This document shows positions 33,546-43,200 of a DNA stretch of 64,000 bases, one piece after another. A program made the position numbers and the translations under genes. The stretch is from CAYNJG01 sp964397295 (GTDB taxonomy: Bacteria; Planctomycetota; Planctomycetia; Pirellulales; Pirellulaceae). The stretch's first letter is position 1. Every line of letters begins with the position of its first letter. The stretch is from positions 1 through 64,000 of the forward strand of contig CAYNJG010000002.1 in assembly GCA_964397295.1 (NCBI GenBank), written 5' to 3'. Under the pieces are notes generated by a model. The model had not been told where the DNA came from. It saw nothing but the letters and a program-made list of their open reading frames with translations, and ran no database searches.

Positions 33546-35909
33546 ATGGCATTCGCCAATTTTTCTGTGATCGCACTCGGTAGCCTACTTATGGGCGTAC
33601 CGGTTTTGCTGCATCTGATGATGAAGAAACGGCCGACGCACCAGCTGTTTCCGGCTATGCGATTCTTGCAACAGAAGCAAATCTCCAACCAGCGATCCAT
33701 GAGACTGCGGCATTGGTTACTTTTGGCGTTGAGAATCGCAGCCATCGGGTTGCTTGCCGCACTCTTTGCCAGACCTAGTGTCGATTCGGTTACCAGCGGA
33801 TTTTGGCTGAAAGCACTGATGTTGGGCGTGCTCTGCCCGTTTGCAATTATCGCGACGGTCTATTGCTGGAATGAAAACAAAAGCATGTTGCTGCTGGGAA
33901 GTTTCGGACTGCTAAGCGCGATCATGCTGCTAGGCCTGATTTATTTCGGGTATCGAAGTCTCACGTCTCGCGGCCTAAAAAACATCGGCGACGAAAACGC
34001 ACCGGTTGCGGCAGCACTGGTTTTCGATGCTTCACCACGGATGGGTTTGAGACATCAAAACCTGACGAGGCTGGAAGAAGCCCAGCAAGTCGCTCGTGAT
34101 CTCTTAAAACAGTTACCGACCGATAGCGAAGTTGCGATCATTGATGCGTCGGGCCCCGGCGTCTTTTCCGTGGACATCGGAAACGCTGCCAACATGGTCG
34201 ATAGCTTGCAAGTGTTGGGTAGCGAGTATCCGTTGTACGAACTAGTGCAACGTGCGGTGGACTTGGTTGCAAAGCGTGACGACAAACGACAAGAAGTTTA
34301 CGTTTTGACCGACCTCAGCGAAAACGTCTGGGCGGGCAAGTTCGAGTCCTTGAAATCGAAGCTCGAGCAACAACCCGAACTCTCGCTTTTTGTCGTCGAT
34401 GTCGGTTCGCAGTTGCCACGCAACGCTCAATTGGGTGAGCTCAAGCTGAACGCCGATTCACTGGCTGCCGGGCAGCCACTGCGAATCGATTCGAGCTTAA
34501 AAACGCTCAACATCGACGAACAAGAAATCTCCGTCGAAGTCTTGATCGAAACGCAGGATGATACGCGACCAGTGATCGTCGATGGGGAAGTACTGCTTCC
34601 GGATTCCGTACGACGTCGTCGCATTCAAGTTGCGCTTAACAGCGAAGCGGAGATCCCGTTGTCGTTCAAAGAGTTGCGGGGGCTTCCATCTGGCATAAGC
34701 CATGGGCAAGTTCGGCTTAGCTCACAAGATGGCTTGGCCATCGACAACACTCGTTACTTCACGATCGAAGTTCGGCCACCGCTTCCCGTGCTGCTGGTGA
34801 CTTCAAACGGCGCCGAAGCAAAGTACGTCGAGCAGTCCATTAGTCCGACAGAACTTCGCAAGGAAAATGAGCATGCATTTGACTGTCATGTCATTAACGC
34901 GAATGAGCTGCTGTCTCAGCCATTGGACGACTACTCGGCGATTGCTTTGCTTGATCCGACGCCGCTACCAGCAACGCATTGGAAACGACTCGAAGAATAC
35001 GTGCGACGTGGCGGCGGGCTGGCAAACTTCCTTGGTCGTAACGCTTCACCGAAAGATGAATTCAACGCAGTGGCGAAACCGATTCTGCCTGGACCGCTCG
35101 GTGTACAGTGGCGCACCGCGAAAGACGACGTGCTTTTCGTTAGGTTGGAAAATACCGCTCATCCGATGTTGAGTCAGTTCCGTGGCAGTGAGACTATCAT
35201 CAACTGGGATGACTCTCCTATCTTTCGGCATTGGTCGATAGAAGAAATGAAGCCCGGCGCGAACGTGATCGCTCGATTTAGCAACGACCAGCCGGCCATC
35301 ATCGAAACGATCATTGGCTCGGGGCGAGTGTTAACCATGACGACGCCTGTTTCCGATCAGCGTAACAATCCCCAGCGTCCTGGATGGAACTATTTACCCA
35401 CCAGCGAATACAATTTGCCCTTCTTCATGTTGATGTACGGCATGTTTCCGTATTTGGCCAACCAATCTGCCGAACAATGGAATCACAGTGTCGGCGAGGT
35501 TGTTGAGTTGCCGATGCAAGAATCGGAACTGGACGCAACTTGGCAGTTGTTCACGCCGCAATTGGATTGGCAGAACATTCGCAGCGAGAATAGCAAACTA
35601 GTCATTCCCGCGACCAACAATTCGGGCCACTATCGACTGCGACTCGACCAAGAACGCACGACGGGGTTCTCGACAAATCTGTCAACTGCAGCAACACAAG
35701 TAAATCGACTCGATCCGGAAAAACTCGATGATATCCTGGGCGAGGATCGCTACACGCTGGCGCGAGGTACAAAAGAAATCAATCGAGGCATTGGACGGGC
35801 TCGCGTTGGCCGTGAGCTGTTTCCGTTTCTCATGCTCTGTGTTGTTGGAATCTTGGTCATGGAATACCTTGTATCGAATCGGTTCTACGGCACGGCCACC
35901 GCAGCGTAG
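33546..35909 (+). CDS. BatA/VWA-domain membrane protein
   Basis: 787 residues. The N-terminus is a BatA (aerotolerance regulator) leader: LGSLLMGVPVLLHLMMKKRP, then THQLFPAMRFLQQKQ. Two more membrane segments follow. A von Willebrand factor A domain starts at about residue 150 (LVFDASPRMGLRHQN). Its metal-site motif reads DASPR instead of DxSxS, so binding of a metal ion may be impaired. A strand-rich middle region is followed by a GATase1-like segment (DYSAIALLDPTPLPATHWKR; RRGGGLANFLGRN). One C-terminal membrane helix (LFPFLMLCVVGILVMEYLV) ends the protein. It sits directly before a second VWA protein with 51 bp between stop and start. Confidence 0.85.
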   Translation: MAFANFSVIALGSLLMGVPVLLHLMMKKRPTHQLFPAMRFLQQKQISNQRSMRLRHWLLLALRIAAIGLLAALFARPSVDSVTSGFWLKALMLGVLCPFAIIATVYCWNENKSMLLLGSFGLLSAIMLLGLIYFGYRSLTSRGLKNIGDENAPVAAALVFDASPRMGLRHQNLTRLEEAQQVARDLLKQLPTDSEVAIIDASGPGVFSVDIGNAANMVDSLQVLGSEYPLYELVQRAVDLVAKRDDKRQEVYVLTDLSENVWAGKFESLKSKLEQQPELSLFVVDVGSQLPRNAQLGELKLNADSLAAGQPLRIDSSLKTLNIDEQEISVEVLIETQDDTRPVIVDGEVLLPDSVRRRRIQVALNSEAEIPLSFKELRGLPSGISHGQVRLSSQDGLAIDNTRYFTIEVRPPLPVLLVTSNGAEAKYVEQSISPTELRKENEHAFDCHVINANELLSQPLDDYSAIALLDPTPLPATHWKRLEEYVRRGGGLANFLGRNASPKDEFNAVAKPILPGPLGVQWRTAKDDVLFVRLENTAHPMLSQFRGSETIINWDDSPIFRHWSIEEMKPGANVIARFSNDQPAIIETIIGSGRVLTMTTPVSDQRNNPQRPGWNYLPTSEYNLPFFMLMYGMFPYLANQSAEQWNHSVGEVVELPMQESELDATWQLFTPQLDWQNIRSENSKLVIPATNNSGHYRLRLDQERTTGFSTNLSTAATQVNRLDPEKLDDILGEDRYTLARGTKEINRGIGRARVGRELFPFLMLCVVGILVMEYLVSNRFYGTATAA

Positions 35910-35960
35910 TCCGCCCCTTCACGTGATGTGGCAAAAGCTGGAAGCGATCGCGACGAATCA

Positions 35961-38231
35961 ATGAGTGCATCCTGGCAACTGCAACCGATCTTTGGCAGCT
36001 ATTTATTAGTGGCCGCATTGGTGGCGGTCATGTTGTTGCTGCTCTTTATCTCGCCAACGTTCGGTCAACTTTCGAAGCCACGCAAACGCTGGCTAGTAAT
36101 TCTACGCTCCGCGATTGCGATCTTACTCGCCATCGGAATGCTTCGCCCAGCGCTTGTGAAGACGGATCGGCAAACGCAACAAGCACTCGTGCTAGTCCTA
36201 TTCGATGCCAGTCGCAGCATGGACTACCGCGACGGCGACGGCGGGAAAACGCGATGGGATGACCAACAGTCGTTGCTACGCGCAGCCATCCCACATTTAG
36301 AAGCAATGGGTGATGACTTCGAAGTCGAGCTCGTAGCATTCTCTAGCGGCATCGAGCCGCAACCGAAAGCCAACAACAAACTGAGCATCTTCGCGAAGCC
36401 AATCGGTGGTGAAACGGACATCGGCCAGGCCATCAATGAAGTACTGCAACGACATCTCGGCAAACGTCTAGCAGGCGTAATCCTCATCAGCGACGGTGCC
36501 CAGCGAGCCATCGTTGCAGAGACGCCTCCGCAGCAAGCAGCCAAGCAACTCGATCGCCGCGCGACGCCGCTTTACACGATTGCGATCGGTCGGTCACGGG
36601 ATCAATCACAATCTCGCGATGTCGCGATCGAGAACTTACAGGACGAGTATTCGGTCTTCGTTAAAAATGAGTTTGCACTGCGAGTCGGAATCAAGATCCA
36701 GGGCTACGTCAACAAGCCGATACCGGTAACACTGGTAGTAGAAGACGAACAAGGCAACCGAGAAAATGCGGGGACACGAGAATTGGTTGCCAGCCAAGGT
36801 AGCCAGGTCGTGATGGCGGACTTCAATTATCGAGCGGAAAAAGCAGGACAATATCGACTGTACGTCGAAGCCGAACGGCAAGAAGGCGAGCTGATCGAAA
36901 ACAACAGTGCAACCGCATTCCTAAAAGTTCGCGATGGCGGACTTCGTGTTTTGTTGCTTAGTAGCAGTCTACTTCAGGAACCCAAGTTTATTCGCCGATC
37001 GTTGGATGAGTCTCAAGAAATCGAGCTCGACTACCAACTCATTAACGTCCTCACACGTCCGAATTGGCCGATCGACATCGAATCACGGGTCACCCTTTCG
37101 GACTACGACGTGTTCATAGTAGGTGACCTGGATGTCAGCGCGCTTGCACAGAAGAACTGGGCAACAATCGCAGAACTCGTCGAAGCGGGACGAGGATTCA
37201 TGATGTACGGCGGATTCCACAGCTTCGGACCGGGCGGCTATGCCAGCACGCCAGTAGGCGACATGCTTCCTGTGGAGCTAACGCGCATTGAACGAGAGCC
37301 AGATCCGACGAAAGCAACTCGCACCGATCGACATTTGGCGGGCGATATAAAAGTTGTCCCAACGACAACAAGCTCAATCACCCACTTGGCTCCCGATGAT
37401 GAAAACATCCAAGCGTGGGCTGAATTAAAGCCCATGCCTGGCGCCAACAAATTCGACCAGCTCAAAGATCAAGCCGTCGTGATCGCACAAACAGAAGACG
37501 GCCAACCGCTTCTTCTCCAAAGCAGCTATGTAGGCGGTCGAATCCTAGCGTCAGCTTTCGACTCGACGTATCGCTGGTGGCAGTATGGCCAGCAAGAAGC
37601 CCACAAACGATATTGGCGACAGGCAATTCTGTGGCTTGCAAGAAGAGACAAACAAGAAGCGAACAGCGTCTTTATCGATCTGCCACAACGACGCTTCATG
37701 GCCAGGTCGAAAGTCACATTCACCACTGGGCTTACAGACGAAGTCGGCGATTCCATCTTGGATGCAGATTTAAATGCAACACTGACGCTCCCAGACGGTC
37801 AAACTGTCGTAGTACCGCTTGCAAATACAGAAGCCGGATTTCAAGGAGTAGTCCCAGCGACACAAACGGACAATGCCGGAGTCTATCGAATCCAAGTCCA
37901 GGCACTCGACGGTCAGAACATTATCGCTTCAAGCTATTCCGATATCGTGATCGTCAAAGAAGACTTTGAGCTAAGCGATCCGGCAGCGAACCCAGGACTG
38001 CTAGATTTGCTTGCGAAGATAACATCTCGCGTCGGTGGAAAAGCGATCGCGCCCGAACAGCTTCTGAGTTTGATCGACGACATCAAAGCGAACCCACCGC
38101 AAAACGAACTCGAGCTGCAATCCAAATGGCAACTCGGCGATACATGGTGGGACGCATGGGGCGCTTTTGGGATGCTCGTGGCGCTGCTGAGTGTTGAATG
38201 GTTCCTTCGAAAGAAATGGGGACTCGTATAG
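35961..38231 (+). CDS. VWA-domain membrane protein with GATase-like module
   Basis: 756 residues from the ATG at 35961; a GTG at 35928 is an alternative. Two N-terminal helices lead to a VWA domain with an intact metal-site motif DASRS (D82, S84, S86). It has further VWA signatures (ETDIGQAINEVLQRHL; GVILISDGAQRA). After an Ig-like region comes a segment shaped like a glutamine amidotransferase fold (YDVFIVGDLDVSALAQKNW; GRGFMMYGGFHSFGPGGYA). A C-terminal helix (AWGAFGMLVALLSVEWFL) closes it. With the previous gene it forms the two-VWA pair seen beside MoxR/DUF58 genes in planctomycetes, but no MoxR or DUF58 gene is next to it here. The role is likely cell-envelope assembly or stress tolerance. 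Confidence 0.88.
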   Translation: MSASWQLQPIFGSYLLVAALVAVMLLLLFISPTFGQLSKPRKRWLVILRSAIAILLAIGMLRPALVKTDRQTQQALVLVLFDASRSMDYRDGDGGKTRWDDQQSLLRAAIPHLEAMGDDFEVELVAFSSGIEPQPKANNKLSIFAKPIGGETDIGQAINEVLQRHLGKRLAGVILISDGAQRAIVAETPPQQAAKQLDRRATPLYTIAIGRSRDQSQSRDVAIENLQDEYSVFVKNEFALRVGIKIQGYVNKPIPVTLVVEDEQGNRENAGTRELVASQGSQVVMADFNYRAEKAGQYRLYVEAERQEGELIENNSATAFLKVRDGGLRVLLLSSSLLQEPKFIRRSLDESQEIELDYQLINVLTRPNWPIDIESRVTLSDYDVFIVGDLDVSALAQKNWATIAELVEAGRGFMMYGGFHSFGPGGYASTPVGDMLPVELTRIEREPDPTKATRTDRHLAGDIKVVPTTTSSITHLAPDDENIQAWAELKPMPGANKFDQLKDQAVVIAQTEDGQPLLLQSSYVGGRILASAFDSTYRWWQYGQQEAHKRYWRQAILWLARRDKQEANSVFIDLPQRRFMARSKVTFTTGLTDEVGDSILDADLNATLTLPDGQTVVVPLANTEAGFQGVVPATQTDNAGVYRIQVQALDGQNIIASSYSDIVIVKEDFELSDPAANPGLLDLLAKITSRVGGKAIAPEQLLSLIDDIKANPPQNELELQSKWQLGDTWWDAWGAFGMLVALLSVEWFLRKKWGLV

Positions 38232-38262
38232 CCAGCCGCACTTTTCTTAGCGCATAAAGAAA

Positions 38263-38292
38263 GCGGGAACGGTGCTGGGTTCACCGTCCCGC
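38263..38292. terminator. Inverted repeat after the VWA gene, terminator-like
   Basis: GCGGGAACGGTG (38263-38274) and CACCGTCCCGC (38282-38292) pair with one bulge around a short loop, 31 bp after the VWA stop. There is no T run on the plus strand; on the minus strand the stem is followed by TTTCTTT. The rest of the 38,232-38,687 gap has no convincing gene. Confidence 0.45.
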
Positions 38293-38687
38293 TGGGAGAA
38301 AAGTTTCATTCAACACTGGGATGAAGAATGAAAGGAGGCACCGTCAGATTTGCAGTTACACTGCGGTGCGGTCATTTCAGGCACCTCCGCGATCTGGGAT
38401 AGTTTTAGTGCTTTCAGTTCACCTCCTTAGTAGTTTTCTTTGTTCCGTGTTCTACGAGATATCTCTTATGCAAGCGCTGTGCCAGAAGCTGAGAGCACGG
38501 GCGAATAAACTGCCATCCCTGTTCACCGCGAAAAACGCTTTGACGTATTTCGATTTCTAATAGTCGCGAAAATGGGTTGCATGTTTCTTAGGCAAACGTT
38601 GCTTAGGAATCAGTTGCGGCCAAGCGCTAAGAATCCATATGCTCGGTGCTAGCATTGCAAACTCGTCAGTGAGACCGACGATCAGAA

Positions 38688-39956
38688 TTACTTTGTTAGG
38701 TCATAATCGTCGTCTAAAACAAGTGGTAGATCGGCAAGATCTGCCCCATCACGTTCTGCTTCCTGCCAGACCTTCTTTGCCTCTTCCTCGCTATATTCGG
38801 AAGAGACAGCCATCATCGCCCCGCGAAATACTTTCGTAGAAGCCGCATTCTTGTCGAACCAACTATCTGCAAGCCAAACGCGAAACCACATCGGCAGATT
38901 GTCGCGTTGATAAGTTCGATTCTGACCTTGTGAGCGGACGACAAGTTGCCGGTCATTGATTTCGATCAGCATCACCGTTCGTTCGCCAATCGTTAATTCA
39001 TTTCCACTTTGAAGTCGGTCCAGCGCATCGTCAACGGCTTTCCAATATTCCGACGCGTAATCCGTCAGCATAGATAGCCGTTCACGTTTTTCGTGATCTT
39101 TCTCCCTTGCTGGCATCGTCTTCGCCTTCGCAAGTAGTCGTTTGGCTTCTGCGAACTCTTGGTTTTCCAAGGCAGCTCTTGCATCCGACAGGACGCTGCC
39201 GAACTCCCTCAATTGATCAGCGGTCGGCGTGGGTCGAGTTGGCCGATTTTCCATCATCGAGTCGGAGGGCATTCCAGTCTCCGTCTCGTTGTCCCACTTA
39301 CGGGAATCAACCGGATCGGGAGTAGCATCACGCGGGGGTGCGGAGTCGGGGTCATCGAGTACTGCAACATCGGTGTCGTTCACCAAACCAGGTTCACGGA
39401 CCGTCGTCGTGCCTGACTCCCTCGGGACATCCTTGGATTGAGCCACCGATCCATTGCCAATCCCCAGTACCGACTGGCCGAATGGGGTCTGCGTGAGTAC
39501 CAAGTAGCAGATGCCGAGGATGCTTATGACGCCCAGCAATCCGCAAAGCCACACCATGCCGCGCTGTTGCGTTTGCTTTTTGTAACGCTGCGAAACGCTG
39601 ACCTTCCTTTTTGCCTTTGGATCAATTTTCACCACCGACCGAACTTTGGGCGCTCCCGTTTCAACGACTGGTGGCGTCGCCAGTTCGGCCTTCGTAAGCT
39701 TGTCGTCGTATTTCTTGCGTAGCTTAGGGTCCAAAAGAATCTTTGCACCGCGTTTGATCTGCGTAACTAGTCGTTGCTTGAGCGCCTCACGCGACGAGTC
39801 TTTAACATCCTCGATTTTACGAATTCGTCGTTTCGCCTGGTGCCGAATCTCTTCTGCATCAGATTCACTCGGCGAAACACCAAGCAACTGGTAGTATGTT
39901 GGCTTGTCGGTCACTTCAAGATCAAGCCAATCACGGTATGGATTAAAGTCACTCAC
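38688..39956 (-). CDS. Membrane protein with J-domain-like N-terminus
   Basis: 422 residues with a GTG start. Residues about 20-90 resemble a J domain (YYQLLGVSPSESDAEEIRHQ ... AKILLDPKLRKKYDDKL), but the HPD tripeptide that stimulates Hsp70 is absent between the helices. A basic linker precedes one membrane helix (MVWLCGLLGVISILGICYLV, about 135-155). The outer part has a Pro/Asp-rich linker and a helical region (ALENQEFAEAKRLLAKAKTM), then SHD1-like strands (IGERTVMLIEINDRQLVVRS). Similar layouts are common in planctomycetes and have no known function. Divergent from the glutamate dehydrogenase gene. Confidence 0.78.
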   Translation of the reverse strand: MSDFNPYRDWLDLEVTDKPTYYQLLGVSPSESDAEEIRHQAKRRIRKIEDVKDSSREALKQRLVTQIKRGAKILLDPKLRKKYDDKLTKAELATPPVVETGAPKVRSVVKIDPKAKRKVSVSQRYKKQTQQRGMVWLCGLLGVISILGICYLVLTQTPFGQSVLGIGNGSVAQSKDVPRESGTTTVREPGLVNDTDVAVLDDPDSAPPRDATPDPVDSRKWDNETETGMPSDSMMENRPTRPTPTADQLREFGSVLSDARAALENQEFAEAKRLLAKAKTMPAREKDHEKRERLSMLTDYASEYWKAVDDALDRLQSGNELTIGERTVMLIEINDRQLVVRSQGQNRTYQRDNLPMWFRVWLADSWFDKNAASTKVFRGAMMAVSSEYSEEEAKKVWQEAERDGADLADLPLVLDDDYDLTK

Positions 39957-40045
39957 GGCGCTATGTTTTTCTGTCTAAGTTGGCAATGCAAATCGTATCA
40001 TAGCTCACTGACATCATTGAATCACTTGCAGAATGGAGACTGTTG

Positions 40046-41449
40046 ATGGCATCCGAATTCCTTAGCGGCATCAATAAGATGTTCGATCGGGCCGTGGCCA
40101 CATTGGATCTAGAGCCTGGACTGGGCGAGCAAATCAAGCAGTGCAATTCGGTGTACCAGACTCGGTTTCCGATAAAGTTCAAAGATGGCATCCGCGTTTT
40201 CACCGGCTGGCGTGCAACACATAGCGAACATCGCTTACCCGCCAAGGGTGGAATTCGATACGCCGTCCACGTGGACCAAGGCGAAGTCGAAGCACTCGCG
40301 GCACTGATGAGCTACAAATGCGCGATCGTGAACGTGCCCTTCGGCGGATCCAAAGGCGCTCTGATGATCAATCCAATGGATTACGAACAAGACGATCTCG
40401 AACGCATCACCCGGCGGTTTGCACGCGAGTTGATCAACAAAGGATTCTTGGGCCCCAGTTTGAACGTACCCGCGCCTGACATGGGAACTAGTCAACGGGA
40501 GATGGCTTGGATCGCCAGCACGTACCGGGAACACTTTCCACATGACCTCAACGCGATGGGCTGCGTTACCGGAAAACCTGTCAGCCAGGGTGGAGTCGCA
40601 GGACGCGTTGAAGCGACCGGGCGGGGTGTGCAATTTGGATTACGTGAGTTCTTTCGCCACGCTGACGATGTAAAGGAAGCAGGCCTTGATGGAAATCTCG
40701 AAGGCAAACGGGTCATCATTCAGGGTCTCGGCAACGTTGGTTACCACGCATCTAGGTTTTTGTCCGAAGAAGACGGTGCGAAGATCGTCGCTGTAATCGA
40801 ACACGACGGAGCGATTGTCAATGACGACGGCATCAATATCCAAGATCTCGCCGACCACAAATGGCAAACGGGCGGAGTCAAAGGCTACGATGGCGGCAAA
40901 CTGGTAGCCGATGGCAACAAGCTACTCGAAGCAGAGTGCGACGTCCTTATTCCCGCGGCGCTTGAAAACCAATTGACGAAAGACAACGCACCCAACGTCA
41001 AAGCAAAACTGGTTGCGGAAGCAGCGAATGGCCCCCTCACTTTTGAAGCCGACGAAATACTGAGAAGTCGAAACATTTTTGTAATTCCCGATTTCTACCT
41101 GAACGCAGGTGGCGTCGCCGTTTCGTATTTCGAGTGGATCAAGAACATCTCGCACATCCGTTTCGGCCGACTCGATCGACGGCTAGACGAGAATCGCGGA
41201 CAGACGTTGATCGACTTGTTCGAACACGTCTCGAAAACAGAGATCCCGAAAAAGTTCCAAGACGAACTGATGCGAGGAGCCGACGAACTGGATCTCATTC
41301 GTAGCGGCCTCGACGATACGATGCGACTTGCTTACCAAGAAGTTCGCGAAATCTGGCGCAGCCGATCAGCCGTCGTCGACCTGCGTACAGCGGCCTATGC
41401 CGACGCGATCAGCAAGATAGCAACGGCCTATCGCGAGCTTGGTTTGTAG
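40046..41449 (+). CDS. gdhA: Glutamate dehydrogenase family (Glu/Leu/Phe/Val dehydrogenase)
   Basis: 467 residues from the ATG at 40046, with GGAG 9 nt upstream. The substrate-side residues are in place: GGIRY at 68-72, K91, PFGGSKGA with K103, and the catalytic aspartate D145 in PAPDMGT. The coenzyme domain has GLGNVG at 227-232. It catalyses reversible oxidative deamination of glutamate to 2-oxoglutarate and ammonia, in the cytoplasm. The coenzyme (NAD or NADP) cannot be settled from the motif alone. The length and SQREMAWI/KPVSQGG segments fit the hexameric glutamate type better than leucine or phenylalanine dehydrogenases. Confidence 0.9.
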   Translation: MASEFLSGINKMFDRAVATLDLEPGLGEQIKQCNSVYQTRFPIKFKDGIRVFTGWRATHSEHRLPAKGGIRYAVHVDQGEVEALAALMSYKCAIVNVPFGGSKGALMINPMDYEQDDLERITRRFARELINKGFLGPSLNVPAPDMGTSQREMAWIASTYREHFPHDLNAMGCVTGKPVSQGGVAGRVEATGRGVQFGLREFFRHADDVKEAGLDGNLEGKRVIIQGLGNVGYHASRFLSEEDGAKIVAVIEHDGAIVNDDGINIQDLADHKWQTGGVKGYDGGKLVADGNKLLEAECDVLIPAALENQLTKDNAPNVKAKLVAEAANGPLTFEADEILRSRNIFVIPDFYLNAGGVAVSYFEWIKNISHIRFGRLDRRLDENRGQTLIDLFEHVSKTEIPKKFQDELMRGADELDLIRSGLDDTMRLAYQEVREIWRSRSAVVDLRTAAYADAISKIATAYRELGL

Positions 41450-41535
41450 TCGGCTACAAAACCCTCGCTTCGGCATTGACGTGAATGTTGTCGGCTTGAT
41501 AGCCTCCGCAGCTTCTCCGTTCGCCGAGTGATTTC

Positions 41536-42390
41536 ATGCGAAAGCTATCAAACCAGCATTGCCGAACCGCGATCATATTTTGGTTGCTGGCGGCGATTGT
41601 TGCCGGTTGTGCGCAATGGAATACACAAGAGACTTCCAACGGCGTTCCCCAGTTGCCGATTCCCAAGATGTCGCGTGACAGCATCGGGATCGAAGTCGCG
41701 ACCGTTACGATTGACGCCGAGCGACTCGGCATGTTGGACGACATTTTCTCCCGTTTGGACGAGCAAGTCCTTCCCCCAAAATCGCGACAATTCCTTTCGC
41801 GCAACGGCTTCCGAGCCGGCGCGCTCGGGGTACAGCTGCCAGAGAATCTAAAATTGCTGCTGCTTGAGACCGCCGACCGTCAGCAGCACCCGACGGCCGA
41901 CACACGACAATATCATGATACGCTCCAGTACATTCAGTGCCGCCGTGACGCACCTCGCAGAGTACAACTATGGCAAAAGCACGGTGACGTAGTCGCAAAC
42001 TACGACAACGGTGAATTCAAAACGTCGGAAGAACTCAAGGAAGCCAACTGCCATCTACTCGTCACGGGCAAACCCAACGACAGCTTGAGTGCAACGATTC
42101 AAATCGTGCCCGAGATTGCGTACGGACCTCTTCGACAACAGTACGTTGTGGAAGACAACGCGTTTCACATCGAAGCTAAACGCGACGTGATCGAGTACGA
42201 CCAATTGGAAATAGAAATGCCCATTCGCTCGGGAGAAGTTCTTATGGTCGCGTGCGACGGCGACCCGAAAAAACTGGGTAGCTCGTTCTTTGTCGATCCT
42301 GTGTACGGCTCGCAAAAGTTGTTGCTGATCCGGCTCTCTCAAACGCAAGTCGAAGACTATTTCGAAAGTGACCTCGCGTTCGATCGCTGA
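41536..42390 (+). CDS. Lipoprotein of unknown function
   Basis: 284 residues. The signal IIFWLLAAIVAGC has a standard lipobox, with the lipidated cysteine at about residue 25. The mature part begins with a Ser/Pro/Gln linker (QWNTQETSNGVPQLPIP). It continues as a mixed alpha/beta domain (EVATVTIDAERLGMLDDIFS; AYGPLRQQYVVEDNAFHIEA) ending in a strand-rich region. No family recognised; the layout resembles planctomycete outer-envelope lipoproteins. Convergent with purQ, 18 bp between stops. Confidence 0.78.
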   Translation: MRKLSNQHCRTAIIFWLLAAIVAGCAQWNTQETSNGVPQLPIPKMSRDSIGIEVATVTIDAERLGMLDDIFSRLDEQVLPPKSRQFLSRNGFRAGALGVQLPENLKLLLLETADRQQHPTADTRQYHDTLQYIQCRRDAPRRVQLWQKHGDVVANYDNGEFKTSEELKEANCHLLVTGKPNDSLSATIQIVPEIAYGPLRQQYVVEDNAFHIEAKRDVIEYDQLEIEMPIRSGEVLMVACDGDPKKLGSSFFVDPVYGSQKLLLIRLSQTQVEDYFESDLAFDR

Positions 42391-42408
42391 GCCGCGAAGC
42401 CAATGCGA

Positions 42409-43182
42409 CTAGCGGAAAAAATCAACCGCGTTTCGGAACACTACGCATCCCTCTCCCTCAGAAGGCAACTCAGCCTTTCGTGTCCAAGTCGGATGATTGG
42501 TTGGATCCAGAAAGCGCTCGGGATGCGGCATCAGCCCAAAGACGCGGCCAGTCGAATCGCAACAACCCGCGACATTGCCCATCGAGCCATTGGGATTCTC
42601 AGGAAAACCAGCAGCAGCACCGTTCTCTCCACAGTAAAGCAACGAAAGCTGTCCGGCGTTGGCAAGCTGATCACATATTGCCTGATCACGGGCGACGAAT
42701 TTTCCCTCGGCATGAGCGACCGGAAGATACATCTTGTCTACTCCACGTAGGAAGATGCACTTGTCGCCATGCACTTTCGTGTGGACCCAACGATCCTCGA
42801 ATCGCCCCGAGTCGTTCCAAGCCAAAGTCGCTTGCGGTCCGTCGGCGTCGTCCGGTAGCAACACGCCGGATTTGATGAGAACCTGAAAACCGTTGCAAAT
42901 CCCAAGAATCAGTTTTTCAGCGGAATGAAACTCTTTCATCATCTCGCCCAAATCGTGATTCATTTGCCCCGCGAGAATCCGACCAGCCGCGATATCGTCG
43001 CCGTAACTGAAGCCACCAGGAATGCATAAAATCTGGAAGTCCTTCATCAACGAAGGATTTTCACGGAGCCGATTGACGTGCATGGGCTCGGCCTTGGCGC
43101 CGGCTTGGTCGAACGCAAACGCAGTCTCCACGTCGCAATTCGTACCGGGTGCTCGAAGCACTAGGACTCGAGGCTGTACCAT
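42409..43182 (-). CDS. purQ: Phosphoribosylformylglycinamidine synthase, glutaminase subunit
   Basis: 257 residues from the ATG at 43182; GGAAG lies 7 nt upstream. A TTG at 43197 is the longer option. Class I glutamine amidotransferase motifs are complete: nucleophile C96 in GICNGFQ, oxyanion region CIPGGFSYGDD, and the His-Glu pair in PHPER (H220, E222). It supplies ammonia to PurL for step 4 of purine synthesis. It starts 18 bp after purL, so they are cotranscribed. Confidence 0.96.
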   Translation of the reverse strand: MVQPRVLVLRAPGTNCDVETAFAFDQAGAKAEPMHVNRLRENPSLMKDFQILCIPGGFSYGDDIAAGRILAGQMNHDLGEMMKEFHSAEKLILGICNGFQVLIKSGVLLPDDADGPQATLAWNDSGRFEDRWVHTKVHGDKCIFLRGVDKMYLPVAHAEGKFVARDQAICDQLANAGQLSLLYCGENGAAAGFPENPNGSMGNVAGCCDSTGRVFGLMPHPERFLDPTNHPTWTRKAELPSEGEGCVVFRNAVDFFR

Positions 43183-43200
43183 GTTGTTCTTCCTCAATGT

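Noticed and set aside
38321..38560. 79-codon ORF after the VWA gene
   Set aside because: Mixed composition without family features; it probably arises by chance in a gene-free gap.
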